From: Entamoeba invadens IP1
Taxonomy: Eukaryota > Evosea > Mastigamoebida > Endamoebidae
DNA length: 12,972 nt
NCBI RefSeq assembly: GCF_000330505.1
Contig: NW_004440189.1
Location: 891,344 to 904,315, forward strand
Direction of reading: 5' to 3'
Positions within the stretch are counted from its first letter, which is position 1. Every line of letters starts with the position of its first letter. A program made the position numbers and the translations under genes. The notes beneath the pieces are model-generated. The model did not search any database and had not been told where the DNA came from. It worked only from the letters and a program-made list of their open reading frames with translations. Positions 1 through 6,836 of this stretch are shown here, in pieces.

Positions 1-648
1 TTTATATTTTGAGTTAATATATGTAGATATAGTTTCATTTTGTCTATGTACTATACTTTTTGTTATAAATATAGTACATTTAATCAATAAAAATCAAAAT
101 AATTTATATTATTATTTATTTATATAATTAACTAAAACTATTCAATTTAAATTCAAATAATATATTTTACTCATCATTTGGTCTAAGAACTATATTTATG
201 TATTCAAATTAGTATATAGTTTAAAATATTAATAATGATAATAATTCAAATTAAACATTTCTTTAATAATTATCTACTCATCAGATTTTAAATTAAACAA
301 CAAGAATAAAATTTATTAAAATTTAAAAAAGTAGAACTAGTTTTATACTAATACAAATACTATGAATTACTATTATTCTCACAAATATTAAAACGTCAAA
401 GTATTTTTTAGATACTTTTTTTTATGAAAAACTATTAGTATAAGAAATTATTACATTATTTTATATGAAAGAAGCGACAAATTCGCTTAATGTTTTTGTA
501 TAAATCTGCCAATTTATTACTTGATTATTGCTCGAAAAAAAACGGTACGATTCCCGTTTTATTCAACTAAGTTGATGTAATTGTTACACCAATTATTTAG
601 TTCGAACGAAAACATGAATACAAAACTCGAAAAGAATAAACGTGTTTT
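1..648. other. A/T-rich intergenic spacer, no gene seen
   Basis: I see no coding frame on either strand. The segment is almost entirely A/T up to about position 460. It holds a perfect 10-bp inverted repeat at 46-55 and 70-79 with a 14-nt loop. From about 470 the base composition becomes less extreme and three further small inverted repeats follow each other just upstream of the phosphatidylinositol synthase gene; they are listed separately. The promoter of that gene should lie in the last 100 bases, but I could not assign a clear TATA or GAAC element. Confidence 0.7.
472..606. repeat. Cluster of three small inverted repeats
   Basis: Three potential hairpins lie side by side. (1) AAGCGA at 472-477 pairs with TCGCTT at 483-488. 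(2) AAAACGG at 539-545 pairs with CCGTTTT at 554-560. (3) An imperfect longer hairpin spans 562-606: AACTAA (565-570) pairs with TTAGTT (597-602), and TTG-A-TGTAA (572-580) pairs with TTACA-C-CAA (584-592) around a 3-nt loop. They end about 40 nt before the start codon at 649. They may be promoter palindromes, an RNA structure, or chance pairing in simple DNA. Confidence 0.4.
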
Positions 649-1336
649 ATGAGTAATATCTTTCTGTACTATGCGAATATCTGTGGTTTGGTTTTAATGA
701 ACAATTTGAATGCAAACGTGACAATTAGATTATATAAGAATTTTGTTTTTAGTTGTTGGTGTCTTTTTTGTCTTCAAAGCCCCCGTCTCATTCATTATCT
801 GTTACTGTGTGAGTGCTCTTTGCGATGCCATTGATGGTAACTTGGCGCGTGCCTTTAATCAATGTTCACGTCTTGGAGCCGTTTTAGACATGGTGACTGA
901 CAGAGCTGGTACTACTATTTTAATCACTGCATTAGCAGTATTATACCCAACGTATGCTCCAATCTGCTGTTTAATTACCTTTGTTGACATTTGTAGTCAT
1001 TGGACACATATGTACTGTTCTCTACTCCGTGGTGTCGAAAGTCACAAAATCGTCACTAACCCAATCCTCAAATTCTATTACACCCGTTCAATCTTGTTCA
1101 CCCTGTGCCTCGCTAACGAAGCTACCTTCGTCATGTGGTATATCAGATACTTCGCACAAACAGACGACTATAAACCCTTGATTACAAACTGCCCTTTCTT
1201 GTGGTATTTGCTCAACTTCTTATTGATTATTGCAACACCACTCTGCGTCGTAAAGAACTTAATTAACTTGGTCCAATGGTATGAGGCTGCTAAGGATTTA
1301 GTCGACTACGAGGAAACCCACAGAAAACCCAATTGA
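649..1336 (+). CDS. PIS: Phosphatidylinositol synthase (CDP-diacylglycerol--inositol 3-phosphatidyltransferase), spliced
   Basis: An integral membrane enzyme that joins CDP-diacylglycerol and myo-inositol to make phosphatidylinositol, probably in the ER. Model: exons 649-685 and 729-1336, giving 214 residues, close to the 213 of the human enzyme. The CDP-alcohol phosphotransferase signature is complete: D45, D48-G49, A52-R53, G62, D66 and D70 with the exact family spacing (DGxxAR-x8-GxxxDxxxD). The SHW motif, the RGxESHK stretch and the NP-x-L-x-x-YYT-R segment mark it as PI synthase rather than a choline or ethanolamine transferase. Several hydrophobic segments fit a six-helix membrane protein. 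Without splicing, the long frame begins only at a TTG at 743; removing the 43-nt intron restores the N-terminal N-I-x-x-Y-I-R segment found in the family. Confidence in the family is very high, in the exon junction high. Confidence 0.93.
686..728 (+). other. Intron of phosphatidylinositol synthase (43 nt)
   Basis: It begins GTTTGG, close to the Entamoeba consensus GTTTGT, and ends ATTAG. It splits a codon after its first base, and the joined reading frame gives IC-D-YIRIL, matching the N-x-x-G-Y-x-R-I segment of PI synthases. A competing acceptor at 752 (TTTTTAG) also keeps the frame but deletes eight residues including the conserved Tyr and Arg, so I prefer 728. Confidence 0.82.
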
Positions 1337-1632
1337 ACATTCGTTAATTTCATATGCTTTTTAATTATTAGAGTTACTTGAATAATACCAATACTAATAA
1401 GTAATTAACAAATATGTTATTATTTAATAACTATTTATATTCTTATTCTTATTATTCTATTTTCAATTTTGTTAATGAAGAAACTATCAAATGTAATAAA
1501 TTTAATTATATTACTACGAAAATAATTATTTATTTATAAAATGACTTTTTAATGGAACTTCTTTAAGACTTTGCTTTACGGAGATACCACACTTGAATAC
1601 TATATAAGGGAGTAACTGTCATATGAAAACGA
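1337..1632. other. Intergenic spacer upstream of the chitin-binding lectin gene
   Basis: A/T-rich, with no coding frame. It holds the terminator region of the PI synthase gene and the promoter of the lectin. One CCAAT pentamer lies at 1388-1392. CCAAT is the NF-Y site, and NF-Y has been linked to encystation in Entamoeba, but a single pentamer is weak evidence. A TATA-like element is listed separately. Confidence 0.6.
1601..1608 (+). promoter_or_regulatory. TATA-like element of the lectin gene
   Basis: TATATAAG lies 25 nt before the ATG at 1633. Entamoeba mRNAs have very short 5' leaders and a TATA-like box about 30 nt before the transcription start, so the position is plausible. The match to the published GTATTTAAA-type consensus is loose. 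Confidence 0.4.
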
Positions 1633-2892
1633 ATGATACTACTGTTTTTGGTTATTACATTGACATGTTGCAAGGTAGTAACAGATAAAGATGTGACTTT
1701 CGACTGCAAAGAGAATGGACTTTATTGTATTGAAGATGGGAAACACGACAATTTGTATTTTGAATGTTCTAATTACTTCCGTGGACTGAGACCATGTGCT
1801 CCAGGCACGCAATGCATTGGTAATGGTCAAAAAGAATATGGGTATAACCCATGCGGAGTCAAATCCAATGAACCAACAACGCCATCGGTCACTAAAAGTG
1901 AAGAGAAGAGCATCGATAAGAAGTCAGAAGAGTCAAAGATTCCAATAACTCCCCCAATCGACAAAAGTGGAGAGAATGCCATATGTAAAGAAGATGGATT
2001 TTATTGTACTGGTGACAACGAACATAGTACCCAATATTATATCTGCTCTGAGACTTATAAGGGATACTCTAAATGTCCTCTCGGAACCAAATGTGGAGCC
2101 AATGGGCATTATCCATTCACTATCAATCCGTGCATTCTTGATGGGTATATTTTTAAATCAACTGAGAACAGCGAAGTTAAAAGTGTTGAGAAGAGTACAG
2201 AGAAGTCTTCAGAAGTGGATGTTAATGGTATCGATTGCAAGGAAAATGGATATTACTGTGTGGAAGATGGTAAACACGACTACCAGTTCTATGTCTGCGA
2301 AGACACTTTTAAGGGTTTCATGAAGTGCCCCGTTGGTACCAAATGTGCTGGAGCCACAACTAAGCCATACACGTCAAGTCCTTGTGTTTTACTTGGGGAG
2401 AAATCTGTTGAAAAATCACTTGAGAAATCAGTAGCAACGCCTTCAGTCGATAAGAACGAAGATATTCCATCTTGCAAAGAGGAAGGGTTGTACTGTGTAT
2501 TTGATGGTAAACACGATCATGAGTATTATATCTGCACAGAAGCGTATAAAGGATTTTCTAAATGCCCGAGTGGGACAGTTTGTAAAGGCAATGGGAGATT
2601 CGATCTTAAAGTTAATCCTTGTGTCGAAGACACCACTTTGATTACTGAAACGTCCAAAGAAGAGTCTAAAGAGAAGAGTGAGCACAATTCGGAAACATTA
2701 CAATGCAAACAAGACGGGTTGTATTGTGTTATTGATGGAAAACACAACGAGATGTATTATCAGTGCTCCGACTTCTTCAACGGGTTTAGAGCGTGCCCTA
2801 AAGGAACATGGTGTAAAGGAGAACAAGACAAGCCTTATGAAACAAACCCATGCGTATGGTATGACGATACAACCTGGGCAAAGAAGAATTAA
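1633..2892 (+). CDS. Jacob-like chitin-binding cyst-wall lectin with five six-cysteine domains
   Basis: A predicted secreted protein of 419 residues. It opens with a hydrophobic signal peptide (about residues 1-17). Five copies of one domain follow at residues 25-74, 118-167, 202-251, 281-330 and 358-407. Every copy is exactly 50 residues from first to last cysteine, with identical spacing C-x6-C-x12-C-x9-C-x5-C-x12-C and shared features such as Y-C, DGKH, G(F/L/Y)xxC and GTxC. This is the pattern of the Entamoeba Jacob lectins, which cross-link chitin fibrils in the cyst wall and are made during encystation. Spacers between domains are rich in Ser, Glu and Lys (repeated SxEKS), hydrophilic and probably extended; in Jacob proteins such Ser-rich spacers carry glycans and are protease-sensitive. 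The protein ends shortly after domain five, with no membrane anchor. The ATG at 1633 is the one that gives the signal peptide. Confidence 0.9.
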   Translation: MILLFLVITLTCCKVVTDKDVTFDCKENGLYCIEDGKHDNLYFECSNYFRGLRPCAPGTQCIGNGQKEYGYNPCGVKSNEPTTPSVTKSEEKSIDKKSEESKIPITPPIDKSGENAICKEDGFYCTGDNEHSTQYYICSETYKGYSKCPLGTKCGANGHYPFTINPCILDGYIFKSTENSEVKSVEKSTEKSSEVDVNGIDCKENGYYCVEDGKHDYQFYVCEDTFKGFMKCPVGTKCAGATTKPYTSSPCVLLGEKSVEKSLEKSVATPSVDKNEDIPSCKEEGLYCVFDGKHDHEYYICTEAYKGFSKCPSGTVCKGNGRFDLKVNPCVEDTTLITETSKEESKEKSEHNSETLQCKQDGLYCVIDGKHNEMYYQCSDFFNGFRACPKGTWCKGEQDKPYETNPCVWYDDTTWAKKN

Positions 2893-3238
2893 AGACTAAT
2901 TATTGATTTTTAATGCTTATTCTTTATAAATTATATAATATATTTACTATTCATATATAGTATATTGGAATAAATCGACTGAACGAATACTAAGCAATAT
3001 TCGGTGATACTTTGATATAAAAAATTCTCCACCGTGTTTCATAGACAATTATGGAATTGTAATAGTCTCTACTTTTGTATTGAAGAATGCATTTTTAAAG
3101 TTCAATTGGTCGCCCACAAATAAACTATATTGTATTAATAACGAAACTATTGTTTATATTATAATAGAAACATATCTTTTTCTCATTTTCTTTAGATTTT
3201 CGACAAAAAGAGAAACTTCAAAACCCTTGTAAAAAAAG
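2893..3238. other. Intergenic spacer between lectin and RBBP4-like genes
   Basis: No coding frame. It is A/T-rich in the first 100 bases, then mixed. A weak inverted repeat covers 3043-3068 (AGACAATTA against TAATAGTCT with one mismatch). A GTTTAT...CTTTAG segment just before the next gene resembles a short intron, but no upstream in-frame ATG was found, so at most it would be a leader intron. Confidence 0.6.
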
Positions 3239-4411
3239 ATGACAACCGACGCAACAAATCAGTACCTCAAACAGAAAATATGGCAGTCTTACGCGCCATA
3301 TTATTATGACGTCTTCATCAACATGGCAACCCCCACCGTCTCAATGGCATTTGATTGGTTACAATCTGAGTCTTCTAACACGTTGTACCAACAAGATTTT
3401 GTGATTGGCTCACCTCACGGCAACGGTGTGAGTGTCGGTCGTGTTCTACTTCCGAAGGAGAGTAGTGTGGTGAAACAAACTGATTATATCAATGGGACTA
3501 TCGGGTATTACGACATCCCCACAGGATACGAAAAGGTCCGCCTTTCCAAGCAGATTCACATCATAGATGATGTGAATCGTATCCGGCATATCCCCAATAC
3601 TTCTAAAGTGTTGCTTCAATCTGGCGGTAAGCAGACATCGATTTTGGATGTTGAGAGTGAAAAGTACGATGTTGTTGGGAAACAGACGGACGAAGGGTTT
3701 GGGCTCAGTTTGTGTGAGAGTGACGCCAACCAATTTGTGACGTCGACGAATGACGGGTTTTGCTTCTTCTGGGATTTAAAGATGTTGAAATGTTCTAAAG
3801 TGCGGGTGGACAAAGTGAATGACGTCGACTGGTCTTCTATCAATTCGTGTATAGCTGCTGTAACGGATCGAGGGGAGATCGTTTTAATTGATGAAAAGAG
3901 CAAAAACGTGACACCAGTGAAGGTTGGGTCTGGGATGAATTGTTGTTCTTTTTCTCGGCTAGTAACACACGTATTAGCAACTGGGGATGTCGATGGTATA
4001 GTCAAGTTGTGGGATATAAGAACATTAGAGAGGCCCCTCTATACACTCACTAAACACAAAGATGCTATTAATGTCATTCAATTCTCCCCACACTTGCCTA
4101 ATTTGTTGATGGCAGGTTCCAAAGATTCAACAATAAACATTTTTAACTTGGCACATGTCGGAACAACTAAAGATGTCGCCGTTTGTTTTTTGAGTTCAAT
4201 ACAAACTTTGAGGAATTTCACTGGTTCTACGAATAGTTTTGGAATGGTTTCAATATAGTTTCAATAAGCTTCTAACTATTAGTTCACACACGCCGGACAT
4301 AGCTTCGATATCATGGAATCCCGGTGGAACCCGGATATCTGCGGGTTTGTGGGGTCTGTTGCTGAAGAATTTAACGTGCATATATGGAGAAGTGCTGATG
4401 TATTTAATTGA
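3239..4411 (+). CDS. RBBP4/RbAp48/MSI1-type histone-binding WD40 protein, spliced
   Basis: Likely a nuclear histone chaperone subunit of the kind shared by CAF-1, histone deacetylase, HAT1 and Polycomb complexes. Model: exons 3239-4180 and 4283-4411, 356 residues. The N-terminal helix (about 11-27, KIWQ...PYYYDVF) matches the histone H4-binding CAF1C segment. Beta-propeller blades are recognisable, for example EGFGLS...FFWDL at 152-180, NDVDW...VLID at 194-218, and LATGDVDGIVKLWDIR followed by HKDAINVIQFSPH at 246-285. The second exon adds FTHAGH...RWNP...VHIW, the last blade and C-terminal helix of the family. It is shorter than the roughly 425-residue human protein and quite divergent: the usual EWPSL motif reads TPTVS. 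GRWD1/Rrb1 is an alternative family, but the blade sequences fit RBBP4 better. Without splicing the frame would end early at 4258. Confidence 0.85.
4181..4282 (+). other. Intron of the RBBP4-like gene (102 nt)
   Basis: It begins GTTTGTTTTT, an exact Entamoeba donor, and ends ACTATTAG. The donor falls between codons, and the acceptor restores phase 0 into a frame encoding the conserved C-terminal FTHxGH...WNP...IW of the family. Unspliced, the frame runs through 26 unrelated residues to a stop inside the intron. Confidence 0.9.
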
Positions 4412-4494
4412 TTGAATTGTTTACAACGGCTGATTTTATTTACTATACGTCTAGTTTTATTAATAGTTATTTTCTTCTTTTAGATGTTTTCATT

Positions 4495-4534
4495 TTATTG
4501 TTATAGAATTATTGAACAAATTCTATAACAATAA
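4495..4534. repeat. Perfect 16-bp inverted repeat with 8-nt loop
   Basis: The left arm 4495-4510 (TTATTGTTATAGAATT) is the exact reverse complement of the right arm 4519-4534; the loop is 4511-4518. It sits in the 198-bp spacer between the RBBP4-like stop (4411) and the ATG at 4610. It could be a 3' end or processing structure, a symmetric protein-binding site, or a remnant of an inverted-repeat element. No target-site duplication is visible. Confidence 0.75.
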
Positions 4535-4609
4535 TTAATTATAGTAAATTGAGTAACTATTCGAATAACACATCGAAAGACAACTCTAAAAATCATAATA
4601 TACAAAGTG

Positions 4610-5209
4610 ATGTTCTTATTACTATTATTACTTATTTCGTTGGGGTATAGCATTCCACCACCAACAACTATGGCACCTAATGCAATGTCTCCACAACGAC
4701 CATTTGCTATGAACACACAAGAGTTGGAGCGTCAGATGTTAGAGAAACATAACCAAGACTTACGATTTTTAGTCGATAAATATCTGTTAGACCAACAAAT
4801 GAAAGGATCACTACGAAACGCTAATCGACGACTTTTCAGAGAAATGAAATTAAACAATTTGGACGCAAAGGCGACGTTTCACCGCACTTTAGCGATGCGG
4901 GGGTCGTCTCCAAATTACAAACCGTCGATTGATAAGTGGCACCAACTCGAGTTGAACTCCAAGTTCCTTCGACGTATAGCAAAGACTTCACTTCATAACA
5001 ATTTGGACTATACCGGCTTATATACAAAAGCATTCAAAGGTGATGTGAACTTCCCATTACTCAAACATATCTACAAACGGGCCGATTTCTTGAAGACAGG
5101 CCCGAATAAAGCGTTCAACACTTTTATTCGGCCAGACGGAGATCTTTCTATTGATGACATCGACACCGACGCTAATTATTGGGCTAACAAATACTTCGCG
5201 AGAAAATAA
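4610..5209 (+). CDS. Small cysteine-free secreted protein of unknown function
   Basis: I do not recognise this 199-residue protein. It starts at the ATG at 4610 and opens with a classical signal peptide (MFLLLLLLISLGYS, cleavage probably before IPPP). A short Pro/Thr/Met-rich stretch follows (about 15-32), then a predicted helical, strongly basic segment (about 35-120, many Lys, Arg and Leu) and a C-terminal part ending with an acidic cluster near SIDDIDTDAN and a basic tail. It has no cysteine and no second membrane segment, so it is probably secreted or kept in a vesicle or the cell surface. The neighbour upstream is chromatin-related and the next gene downstream converges on it with only 41 bp between stops, so the context gives no functional hint. 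The reading frame is uninterrupted and its codon use is like its neighbours'. Confidence 0.8.
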   Translation: MFLLLLLLISLGYSIPPPTTMAPNAMSPQRPFAMNTQELERQMLEKHNQDLRFLVDKYLLDQQMKGSLRNANRRLFREMKLNNLDAKATFHRTLAMRGSSPNYKPSIDKWHQLELNSKFLRRIAKTSLHNNLDYTGLYTKAFKGDVNFPLLKHIYKRADFLKTGPNKAFNTFIRPDGDLSIDDIDTDANYWANKYFARK

Positions 5210-5250
5210 ATACAATTGACTCTTCATTGACTGGAATTGGGTTATAATAT

Positions 5251-5742
5251 TCAATTAGACAACACAACAACTAACTCAAACAGCGCATTGTTCGACTTGG
5301 GAAGAATATTGGTGACTACATTCACACTGAACCCTCGCATCTCTAATGACCCATAAAAGACGCCTTGTAAGAAGTTAAGGTAATACAACATCACATCATC
5401 CTCTTCATTCGCTTGTGAAAATGAAGAAATCGAGGAAACAAAGGGCGACTGCTTCACACAAATCCGCATCGTTTTTTGTGCCTCGGTGTAGACACACGAC
5501 GCTGAACCAAAAAAGGAAGAACACCACGTCGCTTCCGTTAAGTATTTGATGGCATCCTCAAAGGTCGTGACTGCTTTCTCGATATCGGAAAACCTCTCCG
5601 TCAATCGCTTGCCTACATCATACCCAATGTGGTTGATTCGTATTTTTGTCTCTTCGGGGTCTTCACCAGACCTCTTCCCACTATTCGCCAATTCCATCAA
5701 CAAATAGTCAAATGTCGATTGTGAGACTTCTTTGTTTTTCAT
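5251..5742 (-). CDS. TRAPP complex subunit 6 (Trs33/TRAPPC6, Bet3 family)
   Basis: A predicted 163-residue subunit of the TRAPP tethering complex, which activates Rab1/Ypt1 in ER-Golgi and Golgi traffic. The order of features matches TRAPPC6: an N-terminal helix with FDYLLMEL (11-18), the conserved GYDVGKRLTERF (40-51), a helix with KYLTEATW (67-73), then YYLNFLQGVFYGSLEMRGF (120-138) and a terminal beta segment ALFELVVV. Length is typical for Trs33 homologues (about 155-175). TRAPPC5/Trs31 has a related fold, but the MEL start and the FELVV ending favour subunit 6. It lies downstream of, and in the same direction as, the Bud32 gene with a 109-bp gap containing an AT repeat. No intron is needed. 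Confidence 0.82.
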   Translation of the reverse strand: MKNKEVSQSTFDYLLMELANSGKRSGEDPEETKIRINHIGYDVGKRLTERFSDIEKAVTTFEDAIKYLTEATWCSSFFGSASCVYTEAQKTMRICVKQSPFVSSISSFSQANEEDDVMLYYLNFLQGVFYGSLEMRGFSVNVVTNILPKSNNALFELVVVLSN

Positions 5743-5805
5743 TATTGTTATTTGCAGTTCTATGTTTTATAGTTAGTGTCTGGTCTTTCTGATATATATG
5801 TTATA

Positions 5806-5823
5806 ATATATATATATATATAT
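5806..5823. repeat. AT dinucleotide microsatellite
   Basis: Nine uninterrupted AT units lie inside a slightly longer imperfect A/T run (about 5791-5829), in the 109-bp gap between the Bud32 and TRAPPC6 genes. Such tracts are common in Entamoeba spacers and tend to vary in length. Confidence 0.85.
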
Positions 5824-5851
5824 TGTTATAGAAACATATCCAATATGTCAA

Positions 5852-6620
5852 TTACCCCGTCATATCTTTCTTTCTCCCACGAAGTCGCACTTCATCCAAA
5901 TGCCGAAGAATTTCTGCACTATTGTTTGCCGTCTCTGTGTATCCTTCTAATATACTTTTGAACTACTCGTGAATTAATGATATATATATTATGATTTATT
6001 ATATTGTATAGAATAAATAGATTATAAATAAATAATAAAAACAAAACTATAACATCTGCATTGTAATGGGTGCATAAAATTGCACGCTCGAGGACGTATA
6101 AGTCGACGGCTCGATTTTCAGTTGTTTCCGACTTTGTGGTCAACCCAAAATCAATGACAACCATATCACCAGTTGTGTTGACCATGAAATTTGAAGTTGT
6201 CAAGTCGCCATGAATGAATCCGTTCTTGTGGATTGTTCCAATGAGTCTCCCGAGTGCGTGCATCGCTTTCAACGCATCAGGTGTGTACTTTCCGTCCACG
6301 TAGTGTTGTGTCAAAAATCGCTTCAAGGTGACGCCGTCAATATACTCCATCACTATATCCAATTGATTACAAAACAACACTTTTGGGCATGGGACATTCA
6401 ACTCCGAAAACCGTTGCAACATCCTGTTCTCGTTGTTCACCCTTCTTTTATTCATCGACTTGTCGAGTGTTGGTTCGCGATACGATTTCGGGAACCGGTG
6501 CTTTACCAATACTGTTCCTTTTTGTGTGGCAATTTTGTACATAATGGCCTCTGCGCCTTGGCTTATTTTATCCTCGGCTTTGAGGTTTTGTAGTATTTGC
6601 TTGTAGTCCACTTCGCCCAT
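5852..6620 (-). CDS. Bud32/PRPK atypical kinase of the KEOPS complex, spliced
   Basis: Bud32 (TP53RK/PRPK) is the small kinase-ATPase of the KEOPS/EKC complex, which with Kae1 makes N6-threonylcarbamoyl-adenosine in tRNAs reading ANN codons. Model on the minus strand: exon 1 from 6620 to 6048, exon 2 from 5962 to 5852, 227 residues. Kinase elements in order: ISQGAEAIMYK (19-29, nucleotide loop), catalytic Lys40 in VLVKHRFPKSYR (a Bud32 hallmark), a Glu-containing helix (NENRMLQRF, 63-71), MEYIDG (91-96), HGDLTTSN (137-144, catalytic Asp139), and DFGL (157-160). The AVDLYVLERA and CTHYN segments also match. Exon 2 adds the conserved basic tail DEVRLRGRKK that ends Bud32 proteins. A TTG just before 6620 would extend the frame, but ATG is the normal start. 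The divergent neighbour is the Cdc20-like gene. Confidence 0.93.
5963..6047 (-). other. Intron of the Bud32 gene (85 nt)
   Basis: Read on the minus strand it begins GTTTTGTTTTTA and ends CACGAGTAG. It lies between codons. The joined product THYNADVI-FKSILEGY has the same length and pattern as the corresponding human segment, and the following exon contains the conserved DEVRLRGRKK tail. A donor two codons earlier (GTTATA) also keeps the frame but leaves a two-residue gap. Confidence 0.88.
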
Positions 6621-6828
6621 CAAAAGAAATTTTCAGTTATTTGTATCGTTTTAAATAGCAAAGAGTATAATAAAATTTATCATAAATTATAGTTTGTTAT
6701 TGTATTAATCACAGAAATAAAATAACTATTGAAATAGCTATAATCTACTATACGTTTTGCAAAAAAAATGAAGATGGCGAATAACAGAATGAAAGAAGAG
6801 AAGAAGGCAAAAAAAGTGGGGATGGACA
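6621..6828. promoter_or_regulatory. Shared divergent promoter region of the Bud32 and Cdc20-like genes
   Basis: About 208 bp separate the two divergent start codons. The region is A/T-rich with an A-run at 6761-6768. It must hold both promoters, since Entamoeba leaders are short. I could not assign individual boxes with confidence. Confidence 0.5.
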
Positions 6829-6836
6829 ATGAATAG
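6768..6836 (+). other. Upstream open reading frame overlapping the Cdc20-like start
   Basis: An ATG in good local context (preceded by eight A) opens a 22-codon frame encoding a Lys/Arg/Glu-rich peptide (MKMANNRMKEEKK...). It ends at 6836, overlapping the main start codon at 6829 by eight bases in another frame. It could reduce translation of the main frame, lie upstream of the real transcription start and be irrelevant, or mark a missed N-terminal exon. Confidence 0.35.

Noticed and set aside
743..1336. PI synthase starting at 743
   Set aside because: The codon at 743 is TTG, not ATG. The spliced model from the ATG at 649 restores the conserved N-terminus.
3135..3200. Possible leader intron (GTTTAT...CTTTAG) before the RBBP4-like gene
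   Set aside because: There is no upstream in-frame ATG and the donor is weak; the N-terminal histone-binding helix is already complete without it.
3616..4005. 129-residue minus-strand frame inside the RBBP4-like gene
   Set aside because: It lies antisense to clear WD40 coding sequence and shows no recognisable features.
4283..4411. Alternative frame of the RBBP4-like exon 2 that also contains a WNP triplet
   Set aside because: The frame chosen by the splice phase matches the family along the whole exon, including FTHxGH and the final W. The alternative matches only a few residues.
4607..4609. GTG start for the small secreted protein
   Set aside because: The adjacent ATG at 4610 is the normal eukaryotic start and already gives a full signal peptide.
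5919..6047. Continuation of the Bud32 frame into a hydrophobic Ile/Tyr/Asn-rich C-terminus
   Set aside because: This is intron sequence read through. It has no similarity to the family, and splicing gives the expected tail.
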